Translations under genes and position numbers: made by a program
The notes under the pieces: model-generated
What the model saw: only the letters and a program-made list of their open reading frames with translations
The model's database searches: none
Told to the model about the DNA's origin: nothing
Part shown: piece after piece, positions 51,473-60,649 of the stretch
Position numbering within the stretch: the stretch's first letter is position 1
How the letters are laid out: each line of letters starts with the position of its first letter
Assembly: GCF_024267675.1 (NCBI RefSeq)
Contig: NZ_JALDYX010000015.1
Coordinates: 1-64,000 of the forward strand
Length of the DNA: 64,000 nt
Direction: 5' to 3'
Source: Marinobacterium sedimentorum
GTDB taxonomy: Bacteria > Pseudomonadota > Gammaproteobacteria > Pseudomonadales > Balneatricaceae

Positions 51473-52731
51473 TGGCCATGCTGTCCCTGGCGCTGAAAAG
51501 TCTTAAAAATCGTGCTGGCAGTGCGGCCCTGACGGTGCTGACGATCGCCATCAGCGTGATGCTGCTGATCGGCGTCGAGCAGGTCCGTACCGAGGCGCGC
51601 ACCAGCTTTGCCAATACCCTGTCCGGAACCGACCTGATTGTGGGGGCGCGCACCGGGCAGACGCAGCTGCTGCTTTATTCGGTGTTTCATATCGGTAATG
51701 CCAGCAACAATGTCGGTTGGGACAGTTACCGAACCATTGCGGCGCATCCGCAGGTGGACTGGACCATCCCGCTGCTGCTGGGCGACTCGCATCGCGGTTT
51801 TCGCGTGCTTGGAACCAGTGGTGATTTCTTTCGCCACTATCGCTACGCCCGTGACCGGGCCCTTGCCTTCAGCGCGGGTCAGCCGTTCGACGATCTGTTC
51901 GAGGTCGTGCTCGGGGCCCAGGTGGCGCGGGAACTGGGCTACCAGCTTGGCCAGGAGGTCGTGATCGCCCATGGCATGGGCGATACCAGTTTTTCGAAGC
52001 ATGACGACAAGCCGTTTCGCGTTGTGGGTATTCTGGCGCCCACCGCTACACCCATCGACCGTACCCTGATGGTCAGTCCGCAGGCGATTCAGGCGATTCA
52101 TCTGGACTGGCAGGCGGGCGTCAAACTGCCGGGGCAGACGGTGTCCGCCGAGGAGGCCCGTGAGCAGGATCTGACACCCACCGAGCTCACGGCCTTTATG
52201 GTGGGGCTCAAGTCCAGAATGTCGACCTTCGCGCTGCAGCGCTCGATCAACAACTACCGCAAGGAGCCGCTGCAGGCGATCCTGCCCGGGGTGGCGCTGG
52301 CCGAGCTCTGGAGCCTGATGGGTGTGGCTGAGCAGGCGCTGCTGGTGATTTCCGTGGCCGTGGTGTTCAGCGGCCTGACCGGCCTGCTGACGGTTCTGCT
52401 GGGGAGCCTGAACGAGCGCCGGCGCGAGATCGCCATTCTGCGATCCTTGGGGGCGCGTCCCTGGCAGCTGCTGTCGCTGCTGACCTTTGAGGCGGCCTTG
52501 CTGACGCTGCTGGGGTCGGTGCTGGGCATGGCGCTGCTGTATCTGGGTATTGCACTGAGCCAGCCGTTGTTTGCCCAGTGGCTCGGGCTGCAGTTGGAGC
52601 TGTCGCTGCCCAGCGCCCGGCAATGGATTTTCCTCGCACTGGTGCAGGCAGCCGGTATACTCACGGGCCTGATCCCGGGCTGGCGCGCATACCGCTATTC
52701 GCTGGCCGATGGCATGACCATTCGTATATGA
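51472..52731 (+). CDS. FtsX/MacB-type ABC permease of the zinc operon
   Basis: 419 residues, overlapping the ATPase stop. It has one N-terminal membrane segment (LTVLTIAISVMLLIGVEQV), a large periplasmic domain (about residues 45-275) and three C-terminal segments (ALLVISVAVVFSGLTGLLTVLL, LLTLLGSVLGMALLYLGIAL, IFLALVQAAGILTGLIPGW), the FtsX pattern. The signature turn ERRREIAILRSLGARPWQL is present. It likely moves or extracts something at the membrane for zinc homeostasis; substrate unknown. Confidence 0.9.
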   Translation: MAMLSLALKSLKNRAGSAALTVLTIAISVMLLIGVEQVRTEARTSFANTLSGTDLIVGARTGQTQLLLYSVFHIGNASNNVGWDSYRTIAAHPQVDWTIPLLLGDSHRGFRVLGTSGDFFRHYRYARDRALAFSAGQPFDDLFEVVLGAQVARELGYQLGQEVVIAHGMGDTSFSKHDDKPFRVVGILAPTATPIDRTLMVSPQAIQAIHLDWQAGVKLPGQTVSAEEAREQDLTPTELTAFMVGLKSRMSTFALQRSINNYRKEPLQAILPGVALAELWSLMGVAEQALLVISVAVVFSGLTGLLTVLLGSLNERRREIAILRSLGARPWQLLSLLTFEAALLTLLGSVLGMALLYLGIALSQPLFAQWLGLQLELSLPSARQWIFLALVQAAGILTGLIPGWRAYRYSLADGMTIRI

Positions 52732-52741
52732 AAGGCGTTCT

Positions 52742-53278
52742 ATGAAAATCGTTGTTACGGCGTTTTTGGCGCTGTTGCTGAGCCTGAGTCCGCCGCTCTG
52801 GGCGCTGGAAACCCTCAACGGCCAGGAGGTTGAAGCGCTGGAGTGGGATGCGCTGATGCCGCCGGATTTCAGCTTCGAACAGCTGTACGGCAATCAGGAC
52901 TTTGGTGATCTGGAGGATTTCGATCCCCGGGCGCAGCAGAAACTCGATGACATGATGCAGGCATTGCGGTCTGCGCCGGTGGTGCCCGCACTCGATGGCA
53001 AAATGGTACGCATCCCCGGCTTTGTGGTTCCGCTGGACGGGGTCGGGCAGAAGGTCACCGAATTTTTCCTGGTACCCTATTTCGGCGCCTGTATTCACAC
53101 CCCGCCACCGCCCTCCAATCAGATCATCCTGACGCGCTTCGAACCCGGCACTGATGTGAAAAATCTGTTCGACGCGGTCTGGATCACCGGCACCCTCAAG
53201 GTGGAGAGCTTCGCCCACGAGGTCGCAGCCTCGGGCTATAGCATAGAGGCGTATCGCATAGAGCCGTACACCGAGTAG
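52742..53278 (+). CDS. DUF3299 exported protein of the zinc operon
   Basis: 178 residues with a signal peptide (MKIVVTAFLALLLSLSPPLW, cleaved after LWA). The DUF3299 core is GKMVRIPGFVVPLDGVGQKV, then FFLVPYFGACIHTPPPPSNQII, holding a Cys-Ile-His that may bind a metal, and VWITGTLKVE. It is the fourth gene of the Zur-type operon, 10 bases after the permease. The function is not known. Confidence 0.9.
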   Translation: MKIVVTAFLALLLSLSPPLWALETLNGQEVEALEWDALMPPDFSFEQLYGNQDFGDLEDFDPRAQQKLDDMMQALRSAPVVPALDGKMVRIPGFVVPLDGVGQKVTEFFLVPYFGACIHTPPPPSNQIILTRFEPGTDVKNLFDAVWITGTLKVESFAHEVAASGYSIEAYRIEPYTE

Positions 53279-53332
53279 AACGCAAATAGGCACCGATTTA
53301 ACCACCAGTGGCAGCATGATCAGGGACTAAGC

Positions 53333-54262
53333 ATGGATTCAATAGTCAGTGTCATTATGCAGGCCGGCCGCACCGGTATCGAGCTTGCGCTCTATGTTCT
53401 GCTGCCCATCATGGTAGTGATGCTGGCGCTGATGAAGCTGCTTGAAGCCCGCGGTGTGCTGGCCTGGGTGGCCAATGCTCTGGCGCCGGTGCTGCGTATT
53501 TTCGGCCTGCCGGGACTAGGCATTTTTGCCATGGTCAAATTGCTGCTGGTGAGTTTCTCGGCTCCGGTGGCGACACTGGCGCTGATGGACCGCAATGGCA
53601 CGTCGCTGCGCCATATTGCCGCGACCCTGGCCATGGTGCTGACCATGTCCCAGGCCAATGTGGTGTTTCCGATGCTGTCGGTCGGGCTGAACCTGCCCGT
53701 GATCCTGGCGACCTCGGTGATTGGCGGCCTGTTCGCCGCCAGTGTGACCTACTATCTGCTGGCGCGGGGCTCAGCCTCGGAGCCCGTGGTGGAAGTGGCG
53801 GTGATAGTGCCGGGTGAGCGGCGCGGCACCATGGAAATTCTGGCCGAGGGCGGGCAGGAGGGAATGAAAATTGCCTTGGCCTCCCTGCCGATCCTGATTC
53901 TGGCGCTGTGCTTTGTGTATACACTCCAGGCCAGTGGCGCCATTACCCTGATCAGCGCGGTGCTGGCGCCGATGCTGGCCCTGCTGGGGCTGCCGGAAGC
54001 CGCGGTTCTGCCCATCGTCACCAAGTTCATCGCCGGCGGCACGGCCTTTATGGGGGTTGTGCTGGATCTGATGAATCAGGGCCTGATCAGTGCTGCCGAT
54101 CTCAACCGCATGGCGGGCTTTGTCACCAACCCGCTGGATCTGGCCGGCGTGGCGATCATGACGGCGGCGGGCAAGCGTGTCGGACGCGTGGCCCGGGCAG
54201 CGGTCTGGGGTGCGCTGGCCGGCATGCTTTTGCGCGGTGTGCTGCATCTGTTGATTTTCTGA
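53333..54262 (+). CDS. Nucleoside-recognition/Gate-domain membrane protein (SpmA/SpmB-like)
   Basis: 309 residues with 8-10 membrane segments in two repeated halves, each with a nucleoside-recognition (Gate) domain pattern: LLPIMVVMLALMKLLEARGVL and LPGLGIFAMVKLLLVSFSAP in the first; PILILALCFVYTLQASGAI and LPEAAVLPIVTKFIAGGTAFMG in the second. Such proteins may be transporters; no substrate can be named. It follows the zinc operon by 54 bases and could be cotranscribed, but the usual PA4063-4066-type set does not include it. Confidence 0.85.
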   Translation: MDSIVSVIMQAGRTGIELALYVLLPIMVVMLALMKLLEARGVLAWVANALAPVLRIFGLPGLGIFAMVKLLLVSFSAPVATLALMDRNGTSLRHIAATLAMVLTMSQANVVFPMLSVGLNLPVILATSVIGGLFAASVTYYLLARGSASEPVVEVAVIVPGERRGTMEILAEGGQEGMKIALASLPILILALCFVYTLQASGAITLISAVLAPMLALLGLPEAAVLPIVTKFIAGGTAFMGVVLDLMNQGLISAADLNRMAGFVTNPLDLAGVAIMTAAGKRVGRVARAAVWGALAGMLLRGVLHLLIF

Positions 54263-54385
54263 TGGCGGGTTACTGAGGGGCGGTGCAGGCCATAGCCCTG
54301 TCATGGCGCTAATGCCGCGCTGGTCGCTGTCGGGGCGGCTGAGGTACACTTCGCTGCAATTTCCGTTGCCACAAGAGCCTGAACA

Positions 54386-55534
54386 ATGCGGTATCCCAAG
54401 ACCAAACTGCCCAAGGTCGGAACCACTATATTCACCGAGATGTCCCAGCTGGCCAATGCCACCGGTGCCATCAACCTGTCCCAGGGCTTTCCCGATTTTG
54501 ATGCCCCGGCCGCGCTGCGTGGGCGGGTCGCCCACCATATCAACAACGGCGCCAATCAGTATGCGCCCATGACCGGGGTACCGGCGCTGCGCGAGGCCAT
54601 CGCCCTCAAGTGTGAACGCCTCTACGGTCACAGACCCTGCATGGACACCGAAGTAACCGTGACCTCCGGTGCCACCGAGGCCCTGTTCGCTGCCATCAGC
54701 GCCGTGGTGCGACGCGACGATGAAGTCATCCTGTTCGATCCCTGCTACGACAGCTATGAGCCCGCCATCGAACTCAACGGTGGCAAGGCGGTGCATCTGG
54801 CACTGGATGAGCAGGATTTCAGTATCGACTGGAACCGCCTGGCCGATGCGATCAACCCGCGTACCCGCATGATCGTGATCAATACGCCGCACAACCCCAC
54901 CGGCAGCGTGCTTGGGGCCGATGATCTCGAGCGCCTGGCCGCGCTGGTGCGCGATACCGATATTCTGCTGATTGGCGATGAGGTCTACGAGCACATTGTC
55001 TTTGACGGTGCTGCCCATCAAAGCCTGCTGTGTCACCGGGAACTGGCATTGCGCAGCTTTGTGGTGTCCTCGTTCGGCAAGACCTACCATGCCACCGGCT
55101 GGAAGGTGGGCTACTGCATTGCGCCTGCGCCCCTGAGTGCGGAATTTCGCAAGGTGCACCAGTATCTTACGTTCAGTACCATGACGCCGGCGCAGCTTGG
55201 GCTGGCGGATTTTCTGGTGGAAGCGCCAGAGCATTATCTTGAGCTGCCTGCCTTTTACCAGGCAAAACGCGACCTGTTCAGCGAGCTGATGGCACCGAGT
55301 CGTTTCGGTTTGCGCGCGGCCCCAGGCACCTATTTCCAGCTGGCTGATTACAGCGCCATCAGCGATCTGCCGGATACCGAATTTGCCAAATGGCTGACGC
55401 GCGAAGCGGGTGTGGCGACCATACCGGTATCGGTCTTCTGCCAGCAGCCGATGCAGCGCAAGCTGGTACGCTTCTGCTTTGCCAAAGGCGAGGACACTCT
55501 GCGGGAGGCGGCGACGCGGTTATGCAAAATCTGA
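54386..55534 (+). CDS. Methionine/KMTB aminotransferase (YbdL-like, mtnE role)
   Basis: 382 residues, a class I PLP aminotransferase with DLSQGFPDFDAP-type start (INLSQGFPDFDAP), VTSGATEALFAAI, NTPHNPTGSVL, and the PLP lysine in SSFGKTYHATGWKVGY (Lys232). This closely follows the YbdL methionine aminotransferase branch. With the omega-amidase next door and mtnBCD downstream it would convert 2-oxo-4-methylthiobutanoate to methionine, the last step of methionine salvage. The stop overlaps the amidase start by 13 bases. Confidence 0.88.
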   Translation: MRYPKTKLPKVGTTIFTEMSQLANATGAINLSQGFPDFDAPAALRGRVAHHINNGANQYAPMTGVPALREAIALKCERLYGHRPCMDTEVTVTSGATEALFAAISAVVRRDDEVILFDPCYDSYEPAIELNGGKAVHLALDEQDFSIDWNRLADAINPRTRMIVINTPHNPTGSVLGADDLERLAALVRDTDILLIGDEVYEHIVFDGAAHQSLLCHRELALRSFVVSSFGKTYHATGWKVGYCIAPAPLSAEFRKVHQYLTFSTMTPAQLGLADFLVEAPEHYLELPAFYQAKRDLFSELMAPSRFGLRAAPGTYFQLADYSAISDLPDTEFAKWLTREAGVATIPVSVFCQQPMQRKLVRFCFAKGEDTLREAATRLCKI

Positions 55535-56322
55535 ATGCTGTGGCAGACCTTCGTATCAGTCTGGTGCAAAGTACCTTGCACTGGCAGGACCCCGCCGCCA
55601 ACTGGCAGCTGTTCGAGACGCTGCTGGCGCCCTTGGCCGGGATCACCGATCTGGTGGTGCTGCCGGAAATGTTTACCACCGGCTTTACCATGGCACCCGA
55701 AGGGCTGGCAGAATCTGAGCAAGGCCCTACGCTGAGCTGGATGCGCCAGCAGGCGGCGTTGCTGGGCGCGGCCCTGTGCGGCAGTGTGGTCACGCAAACG
55801 GCCCGGGGTTTTGTGAATCGGCTGCTGTTTGTAACCCCCGAAGGCCAGGTGCATCAGTACGACAAACGGCATCTGTTTCGCATGGCCAACGAGCATCAGC
55901 ATTATGAAGCCGGCGCCTGCCGGGCGCTGATCGAATACCGCGGCTGGCGGATTCTGCCCTCGGTCTGCTATGACCTGCGTTTTCCGGTGTTTCTGCGCAA
56001 TCGCAATGACTATGATCTGCTGCTCTGTGTGGCCAACTGGCCGGCGGCCCGACGCCATCCCTGGCGGGTGTTGCTGCAGGCGCGTGCCATCGAAAACCTC
56101 TGTTACGTGGCGGGCGTCAACCGGGTTGGCCAGGATGGCAAGGGTTATGAGTACAGCGGCGATTCCATGCTGGTGGATTTCAAGGGCCAGGCGGTGCTGG
56201 ATCAGCCCGCCGGTGAGTCTTTCGTTGCCACTAGAACGCTGAGCGCAGCTGCGCTAACGGCATTTCGCGACGCCTTTCCGGCCTGGCAGGATGCCGATGC
56301 TTTCGAACTTGCGGACTTGTAA
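55522..56322 (+). CDS. Omega-amidase (YafV/MtnU-like), nitrilase superfamily
   Basis: 266 residues from ATG 55522. The nitrilase triad is complete: Glu49 in VVLPEMFTTGF, Lys115 in YDKRHLF and Cys149 in PSVCYDLRFPVF. It hydrolyses 2-oxoglutaramate or 2-oxosuccinamate, removing the product of the glutamine- or asparagine-linked transaminase encoded immediately before it, which drives methionine formation. The overlap suggests translational coupling. Confidence 0.9.
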   Translation: MQNLNAVADLRISLVQSTLHWQDPAANWQLFETLLAPLAGITDLVVLPEMFTTGFTMAPEGLAESEQGPTLSWMRQQAALLGAALCGSVVTQTARGFVNRLLFVTPEGQVHQYDKRHLFRMANEHQHYEAGACRALIEYRGWRILPSVCYDLRFPVFLRNRNDYDLLLCVANWPAARRHPWRVLLQARAIENLCYVAGVNRVGQDGKGYEYSGDSMLVDFKGQAVLDQPAGESFVATRTLSAAALTAFRDAFPAWQDADAFELADL

Positions 56323-56430
56323 CAGGGCCTTTCAGGCTGGCCGAGTGATAGCTGATACCTGGTATACGGGGAGCGGAGTCATTAAAACGCCTGCTTGAAA
56401 AGGTTTCACGGGCGGCGTCCAGAGTGGCGC

Positions 56431-56587
56431 TATACTGGTACCATGCCTGTGGCGCCTGTGCGAATTTTGATCGTTATTAAGGCAGTCCCACAAGGTAGGT
56501 GTACCAAACACCAATTGCCCTTTTATGGGCCTTTTGCCGGCATTGTTCCGGCTTGAAGGGGCAGCCCGAGAGGCTGCCCCTTTGCTT
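56431..56587 (+). ncRNA. Candidate small RNA or leader ending in a strong terminator
   Basis: TATACT at 56431 is a good -10. From about 56443 the sequence can form GGTGT-ACCAA-ACACC, GCCC-TTTTAT-GGGC and GCCGG-CATTGTT-CCGGC hairpins, then a 9-bp terminator stem. The region has no open frame with a ribosome site. It could be a stand-alone sRNA or an attenuator for mtnB, which starts 215 bases later. No known family was recognised. Confidence 0.45.
56558..56587 (+). terminator. Intrinsic terminator after the omega-amidase region
   Basis: GGGGCAGCC-CGAGA-GGCTGCCCC followed by TTTGCTT is a perfect 9-bp GC-rich stem with a 5-base loop. It ends transcription from the amidase gene or from the candidate small RNA. 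Confidence 0.8.
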
Positions 56588-56801
56588 GATCCGCTGCTAA
56601 AAAGCGCACTGCGTTGCTCTGCGCCGAACTGCCGCGATCCATTCCCATGCAACTTCATATCCCTGCTGCGGCGGTGCCTTATTCAGGCTTCGTTCCATCG
56701 TTCAAATCCCTTACACTAGCGGACCTGTCAGGCGGAGCGCTGCAGCCTGTGGGCTGGTGCCTGCTATGCCGCCATGTTTAATCCCTAATCACAGGCCCGC
56801 A

Positions 56802-57416
56802 ATGAGCAATAGTCACACCCAGAGTATCATTGAAGCCGGTCGCTGGATCGACGCCCAGGGCTGGTGCCCGGCCACCGGCGGTAACTTTTCACTGCGCGAT
56901 GGTGCCGATGAGGTGCTGATTACCGCCTCGGGGCGACACAAGGGGCATCTGTGCGAGGCCGACTTGCTGCGTGTTGATCTGGCCGGTGCCGCACTGGATT
57001 CAACCCTCAAGCCTTCTGCCGAAACCCTGCTGCATACGCAGCTGTATCAGCTCGATAGGCAGATCGGTGCCGTGCTGCACACTCATTCGGTCAGCGCGAC
57101 TGTACTGTCGCTGACAACCCCTGGCGACTGGCTGGGTATCGAACAGCTTGAAATGCAGAAATCCCTTAGCGGCAATCAGACCCACGATGCCGCCATCCGC
57201 ATCGCCATCTTTGACAACACTCAGGACATGCAGGCACTGGCCCGCACAGTCGCGCAGTGCTGGCAGCAGGGCGCGCTGTCCTGGGGACTGCTGGTGCGGG
57301 GTCACGGGCTCTATGCCTGGGGGCGCGATATGGCAGAAGCGCGGCGTCACCTGGAAGGGCTTGAATTTCTGTTTGCCTGCCAGCTTGAGCTCAGACGTTT
57401 GGGAGTCGCGCCATGA
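56802..57416 (+). CDS. mtnB: Methylthioribulose-1-phosphate dehydratase
   Basis: 204 residues from ATG 56802 (45 bases inside the longest open frame). A class II aldolase-like fold: CPATGGNFSLRDGADEVLIT near the start, the zinc ligands in LHTHSVSATVLS (His93, His95) and His168 in RGHGLYAWG. It dehydrates 5-methylthioribulose-1-phosphate to the diketo intermediate. The stop overlaps the mtnC start (ATGA). Confidence 0.96.
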   Translation: MSNSHTQSIIEAGRWIDAQGWCPATGGNFSLRDGADEVLITASGRHKGHLCEADLLRVDLAGAALDSTLKPSAETLLHTQLYQLDRQIGAVLHTHSVSATVLSLTTPGDWLGIEQLEMQKSLSGNQTHDAAIRIAIFDNTQDMQALARTVAQCWQQGALSWGLLVRGHGLYAWGRDMAEARRHLEGLEFLFACQLELRRLGVAP

Positions 57417-58090
57417 CCATCAAAGCGATATTGACCGACATTGAAGGTACTACCACGGATATCGCCTTCGTGCACCGCGTGCTGTTTCCCTACGCCTATG
57501 AACGTCTGGCGGATTACCTGCGTGCCCACGCCGATGAAAGTGCGGTACAGGCTATTCTGGAGCAGGCACGCAGCGAACTCAAAAGCCCGGATGCAGACCT
57601 GGAACGCCTGATCGGCGCCTTTCGTCACTGGATTGAGCAGGACCTCAAGGTAACGCCACTCAAGGCGTTGCAGGGGCTGATCTGGGTACAGGGCTATCAG
57701 CAGGGGGATTTTCGGGGCCATCTGTACGAGGACGCCCACCGCCTGCTGCAGCAGTGGCACGCTCAGGGAATCGAGCTCTACGTATTCTCCTCGGGCTCGA
57801 TCAAGGCCCAGCAGCTGATTTTCGGCTACAGCGACTACGGTGATCTGACACCACTGTTCAGCGGTTATTTCGATACCACCACCGGCCCCAAACGCGAAGC
57901 CCAGTCCTACAGCGCTATTGTTGCCAGCATTGGCTGCAGTGCCGATGAAATCCTGTTTCTGTCCGATATCGAACAAGAGCTCGATGCCGCGCGTACAGCC
58001 GGCATGCACACAAGGCTGGTGGCCCGCGCCGAGCCACCGGCGGCGCCTGGCCATGAGTGGGTCAGCCGTTTCGATGACATTTCCCTGTAA
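57413..58090 (+). CDS. mtnC: Acireductone synthase (enolase-phosphatase E1)
   Basis: 225 residues of the HAD superfamily. The nucleophile motif is LTDIEGTTTDIAFV (Asp9, Glu11), SSGSIKAQQLIF carries motif II, and LFLSDIEQELDAARTAG carries motif IV. It enolises and dephosphorylates the product of MtnB to acireductone. The start overlaps mtnB, and mtnD is 31 bases downstream. Confidence 0.96.
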   Translation: MTIKAILTDIEGTTTDIAFVHRVLFPYAYERLADYLRAHADESAVQAILEQARSELKSPDADLERLIGAFRHWIEQDLKVTPLKALQGLIWVQGYQQGDFRGHLYEDAHRLLQQWHAQGIELYVFSSGSIKAQQLIFGYSDYGDLTPLFSGYFDTTTGPKREAQSYSAIVASIGCSADEILFLSDIEQELDAARTAGMHTRLVARAEPPAAPGHEWVSRFDDISL

Positions 58091-58121
58091 ATTTTCTGTA
58101 AACAGCGGTAAGGAAAACACC

Positions 58122-58664
58122 ATGAGTGCCATTACAGTCTATGCCGACGACAATCCGCAGCAGGTGCTGCTGCACAGCGAGCAGGGCGAGCGCATCAGCG
58201 AGATACTGGCGGGCATAGGCGTCAATTTCGAGCGCTGGCAGGCGGCGTGCGAAGTCACCCCGCAGATGAGTGGCGACGAGATTATCGCCGCCTATGGCCG
58301 CCAGATCGACGACCTCAAACGCAGTGGCGGCTATGTCACCGTGGATGTGGTGAACATGTCACCGGATCATCCGCAAAAGGACGAGTTCCGGCAGAAATTC
58401 CTGGCCGAACATACCCACAGCGAGGACGAAGTACGCTTCTTCGTCGCCGGTGAGGGCATGTTCTATCTGCACCTGGATGCGAAGGTCTACCAGGTACTGT
58501 GCTGCAAGGATGATCTGATTTCAGTGCCGGCCAATACCACCCACTGGTTCGACATGGGGCCTGAGCCGCGCTTTTCCGCCATTCGCCTGTTCAATGATCC
58601 CGCCGGCTGGGTGGCGAACTTTACCGGCTCGAGCATTGCCGAACAGTTCCCCAAGTTTGGCTGA
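58122..58664 (+). CDS. mtnD: Acireductone dioxygenase
   Basis: 180 residues from ATG 58122 (AAGGAAA upstream). The cupin metal ligands are His97, His99 and Glu103 in EHTHSEDEVRFF and His141 in NTTHWFD, at positions matching the Klebsiella enzyme. With Fe2+ it makes formate and the methionine oxo-acid precursor; with Ni2+ it makes methylthiopropionate, formate and CO. It ends the mtnBCD operon. Confidence 0.96.
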   Translation: MSAITVYADDNPQQVLLHSEQGERISEILAGIGVNFERWQAACEVTPQMSGDEIIAAYGRQIDDLKRSGGYVTVDVVNMSPDHPQKDEFRQKFLAEHTHSEDEVRFFVAGEGMFYLHLDAKVYQVLCCKDDLISVPANTTHWFDMGPEPRFSAIRLFNDPAGWVANFTGSSIAEQFPKFG

Positions 58665-58763
58665 TTAATTCCCGGCAATCTGCAACCACCGGGAGCATCC
58701 GCGGATGCTGTCGGTGGTTGCGGAACCTGAGTCAGTTGCTCTGGCGGGTGTCATGCGTGTCCC

Positions 58764-58785
58764 CTGTCTTAAAACTGTCTTAAAA
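58764..58785 (+). promoter_or_regulatory. Pho-box-like tandem repeat upstream of ggt
   Basis: CTGTCTTAAAA occurs twice in direct tandem, close to the PhoB box (CTGTCATA plus an AT-rich triplet, repeated at 11 bp). A possible -35 TTGCCG (58798) and -10 TACACT (58822) with an 18-bp spacer lie just downstream, 56-61 bases before the ATG. The box is placed further upstream than the usual PhoB site overlapping -35, so the promoter assignment is uncertain. Confidence 0.6.
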
Positions 58786-58882
58786 ACATCCCTGGCGTTG
58801 CCGCTTGTGCGGCCTTGTGACTACACTTTGGGCTGTCCGTGGATGCGGACCCGCAGAACAGTAGTCATTCAAGGATGTTCAT

Positions 58883-60649
58883 ATGCACCTTCCCGTAAAA
58901 TTAAGAAACTCAATTGCCGTCATTCAGGGGCGCGCCGGCCTGGCTGCACTGCTGCTCGCTGCCTCAGCGTGCCTGGTGCCGGCAGGCGTCGCTCAGGCCG
59001 CGGCCATTCTGGAGGGCGACCGCAGTGTGCCGGTCGATGCCCGCAATGGCATGGTAGTGACGAGTCATTACCTGGCCACCGACGAAGCCCTGAAGGTGCT
59101 TGAAAACGGTGGCAATGCCATTGATGCCGCAGTCACGGCGGCCTTTGCGCTGGCGGTCACCCAGCCACGCTCGGGCAATATTGGCGGTGGCGGCTTTATG
59201 CTGGTGTCCTCCGAAACGGCCGGCGAAGTCGTAGCGATCGATTACCGCGAAAAGGCGCCCGCCGGTGCCACGCGGGACATGTTCCTGGACAAGGACGGCA
59301 ATGCCGACAGTGATCTGAGCCGCTATTCCCACAAGGCGGCCGGTGTGCCGGGGACCGTGGCGGGCCTGGCGCTGGCGCTGGAAAAATACGGCACCCTGTC
59401 ACTGGCCGATGCGCTGGCGCCGGCAATCCGGCTGGCGGAAGACGGCTTCGTCATACCGTCTCGATTCAGCGACGGTATCAGTGAGCGGGCCGACAGGCTG
59501 CGTCAGTTCGAGTCCAGCGCCAAGGTGTTCTTCAAGCCGGATGGCAGCCTGTATCAAGCCGGCGAGCGGTTTGTGCAGAAGGATCTGGCGGCCACCCTCA
59601 AGCGCATCGCAGCCCAGGGCGTAAAAGGCTTCTACGAAGGCGAAACCGCCGACCTTATAGTGGCGCAGATGCAGCGTGGCGGTGGTCTGATCAGCCATGA
59701 GGATCTGAAAAACTACGCTCCCGCCATTCGCAAGCCCGTGCATGGCAACTACCGCGGCTATGATGTCTACTCCATGAGTCCACCGAGCTCAGGCGGCACC
59801 CATGTGGTGCAGATTCTGAATATGCTGGAAGGTTATCCCATCGCGGAAATGGGGCATAACTCGGCGGCGACCATTCACCTGATGGCCGAATCGATGAAGC
59901 GCGCCTACGCCGATCGCTCCGAATATCTGGGCGATACGGACTTCGTCAAGGTGCCGGTGGCGGGACTGACCTCGAAGGATTATGCCGCCGAACTGCGCGC
60001 CGGCATTGATCCGTTGAAAGCCACCGACAGTGCCAGCCTCAAGCCCGGTAATCCGGTGCCTTACGAGAGCAACGAGACCACACACTTCTCGGTGGTCGAC
60101 AAGTTTGGCAATGCTGTGTCTAACACTTACACCATTAACTTCAGCTACGGCTCGCACATAGTGGTGGATGGCGCCGGCTTTCTGCTGAACAACGAGATGG
60201 ATGACTTCAGCGCCAAGCCCGGTGTGCCCAATGCCTATGGGCTGCTGGGGGGCGAGGCAAACAAGGTTGAGCCTGGCAAACGCATGCTCAGCTCCATGTC
60301 TCCCACCATAGTGCAGAAGGATGGCAAAAACTTCCTGGTGACAGGCAGCCCCGGCGGGTCGCGCATCATTACTACCACGCTGCAGGTGTTGATGAATGTA
60401 ATTGACCACAACCTTAATATTCAGGCCGCGGTGAATGCGCCGCGGGTGCATCACCAGTGGTTGCCGGATGAAATCCGGGTGGAGGAGGGTATCAGCCCCG
60501 ATACGGTGAAACTGCTTGAAGGCATGGGGCACAAGGTGTCGCAGCAAGCCGCCATGGGGGCGATTCAGAGCATTATGGTGGCCGAGGATGGCACCTTTTA
60601 CGGTGGCGCCGACCCAAGGCGCAGCACCTCGTCGGCACGGGGGTTCTAG
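58883..60649 (+). CDS. ggt: Gamma-glutamyltranspeptidase
   Basis: 588 residues, the normal precursor size. A signal peptide ends near residue 40 (VPAGVAQAAA). NGMVVTSHYLATDEALKVL and VTQPRSGNIGGGGFML mark the large subunit. The autocleavage and nucleophile Thr399 is in SNETTHFSVVDKFGN. GSPGGSRIITTTLQVLMN and HHQWLPDEI mark the small subunit. It cleaves glutathione or other gamma-glutamyl compounds in the periplasm. A Pho-box-like repeat is upstream. Confidence 0.96.
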   Translation: MHLPVKLRNSIAVIQGRAGLAALLLAASACLVPAGVAQAAAILEGDRSVPVDARNGMVVTSHYLATDEALKVLENGGNAIDAAVTAAFALAVTQPRSGNIGGGGFMLVSSETAGEVVAIDYREKAPAGATRDMFLDKDGNADSDLSRYSHKAAGVPGTVAGLALALEKYGTLSLADALAPAIRLAEDGFVIPSRFSDGISERADRLRQFESSAKVFFKPDGSLYQAGERFVQKDLAATLKRIAAQGVKGFYEGETADLIVAQMQRGGGLISHEDLKNYAPAIRKPVHGNYRGYDVYSMSPPSSGGTHVVQILNMLEGYPIAEMGHNSAATIHLMAESMKRAYADRSEYLGDTDFVKVPVAGLTSKDYAAELRAGIDPLKATDSASLKPGNPVPYESNETTHFSVVDKFGNAVSNTYTINFSYGSHIVVDGAGFLLNNEMDDFSAKPGVPNAYGLLGGEANKVEPGKRMLSSMSPTIVQKDGKNFLVTGSPGGSRIITTTLQVLMNVIDHNLNIQAAVNAPRVHHQWLPDEIRVEEGISPDTVKLLEGMGHKVSQQAAMGAIQSIMVAEDGTFYGGADPRRSTSSARGF

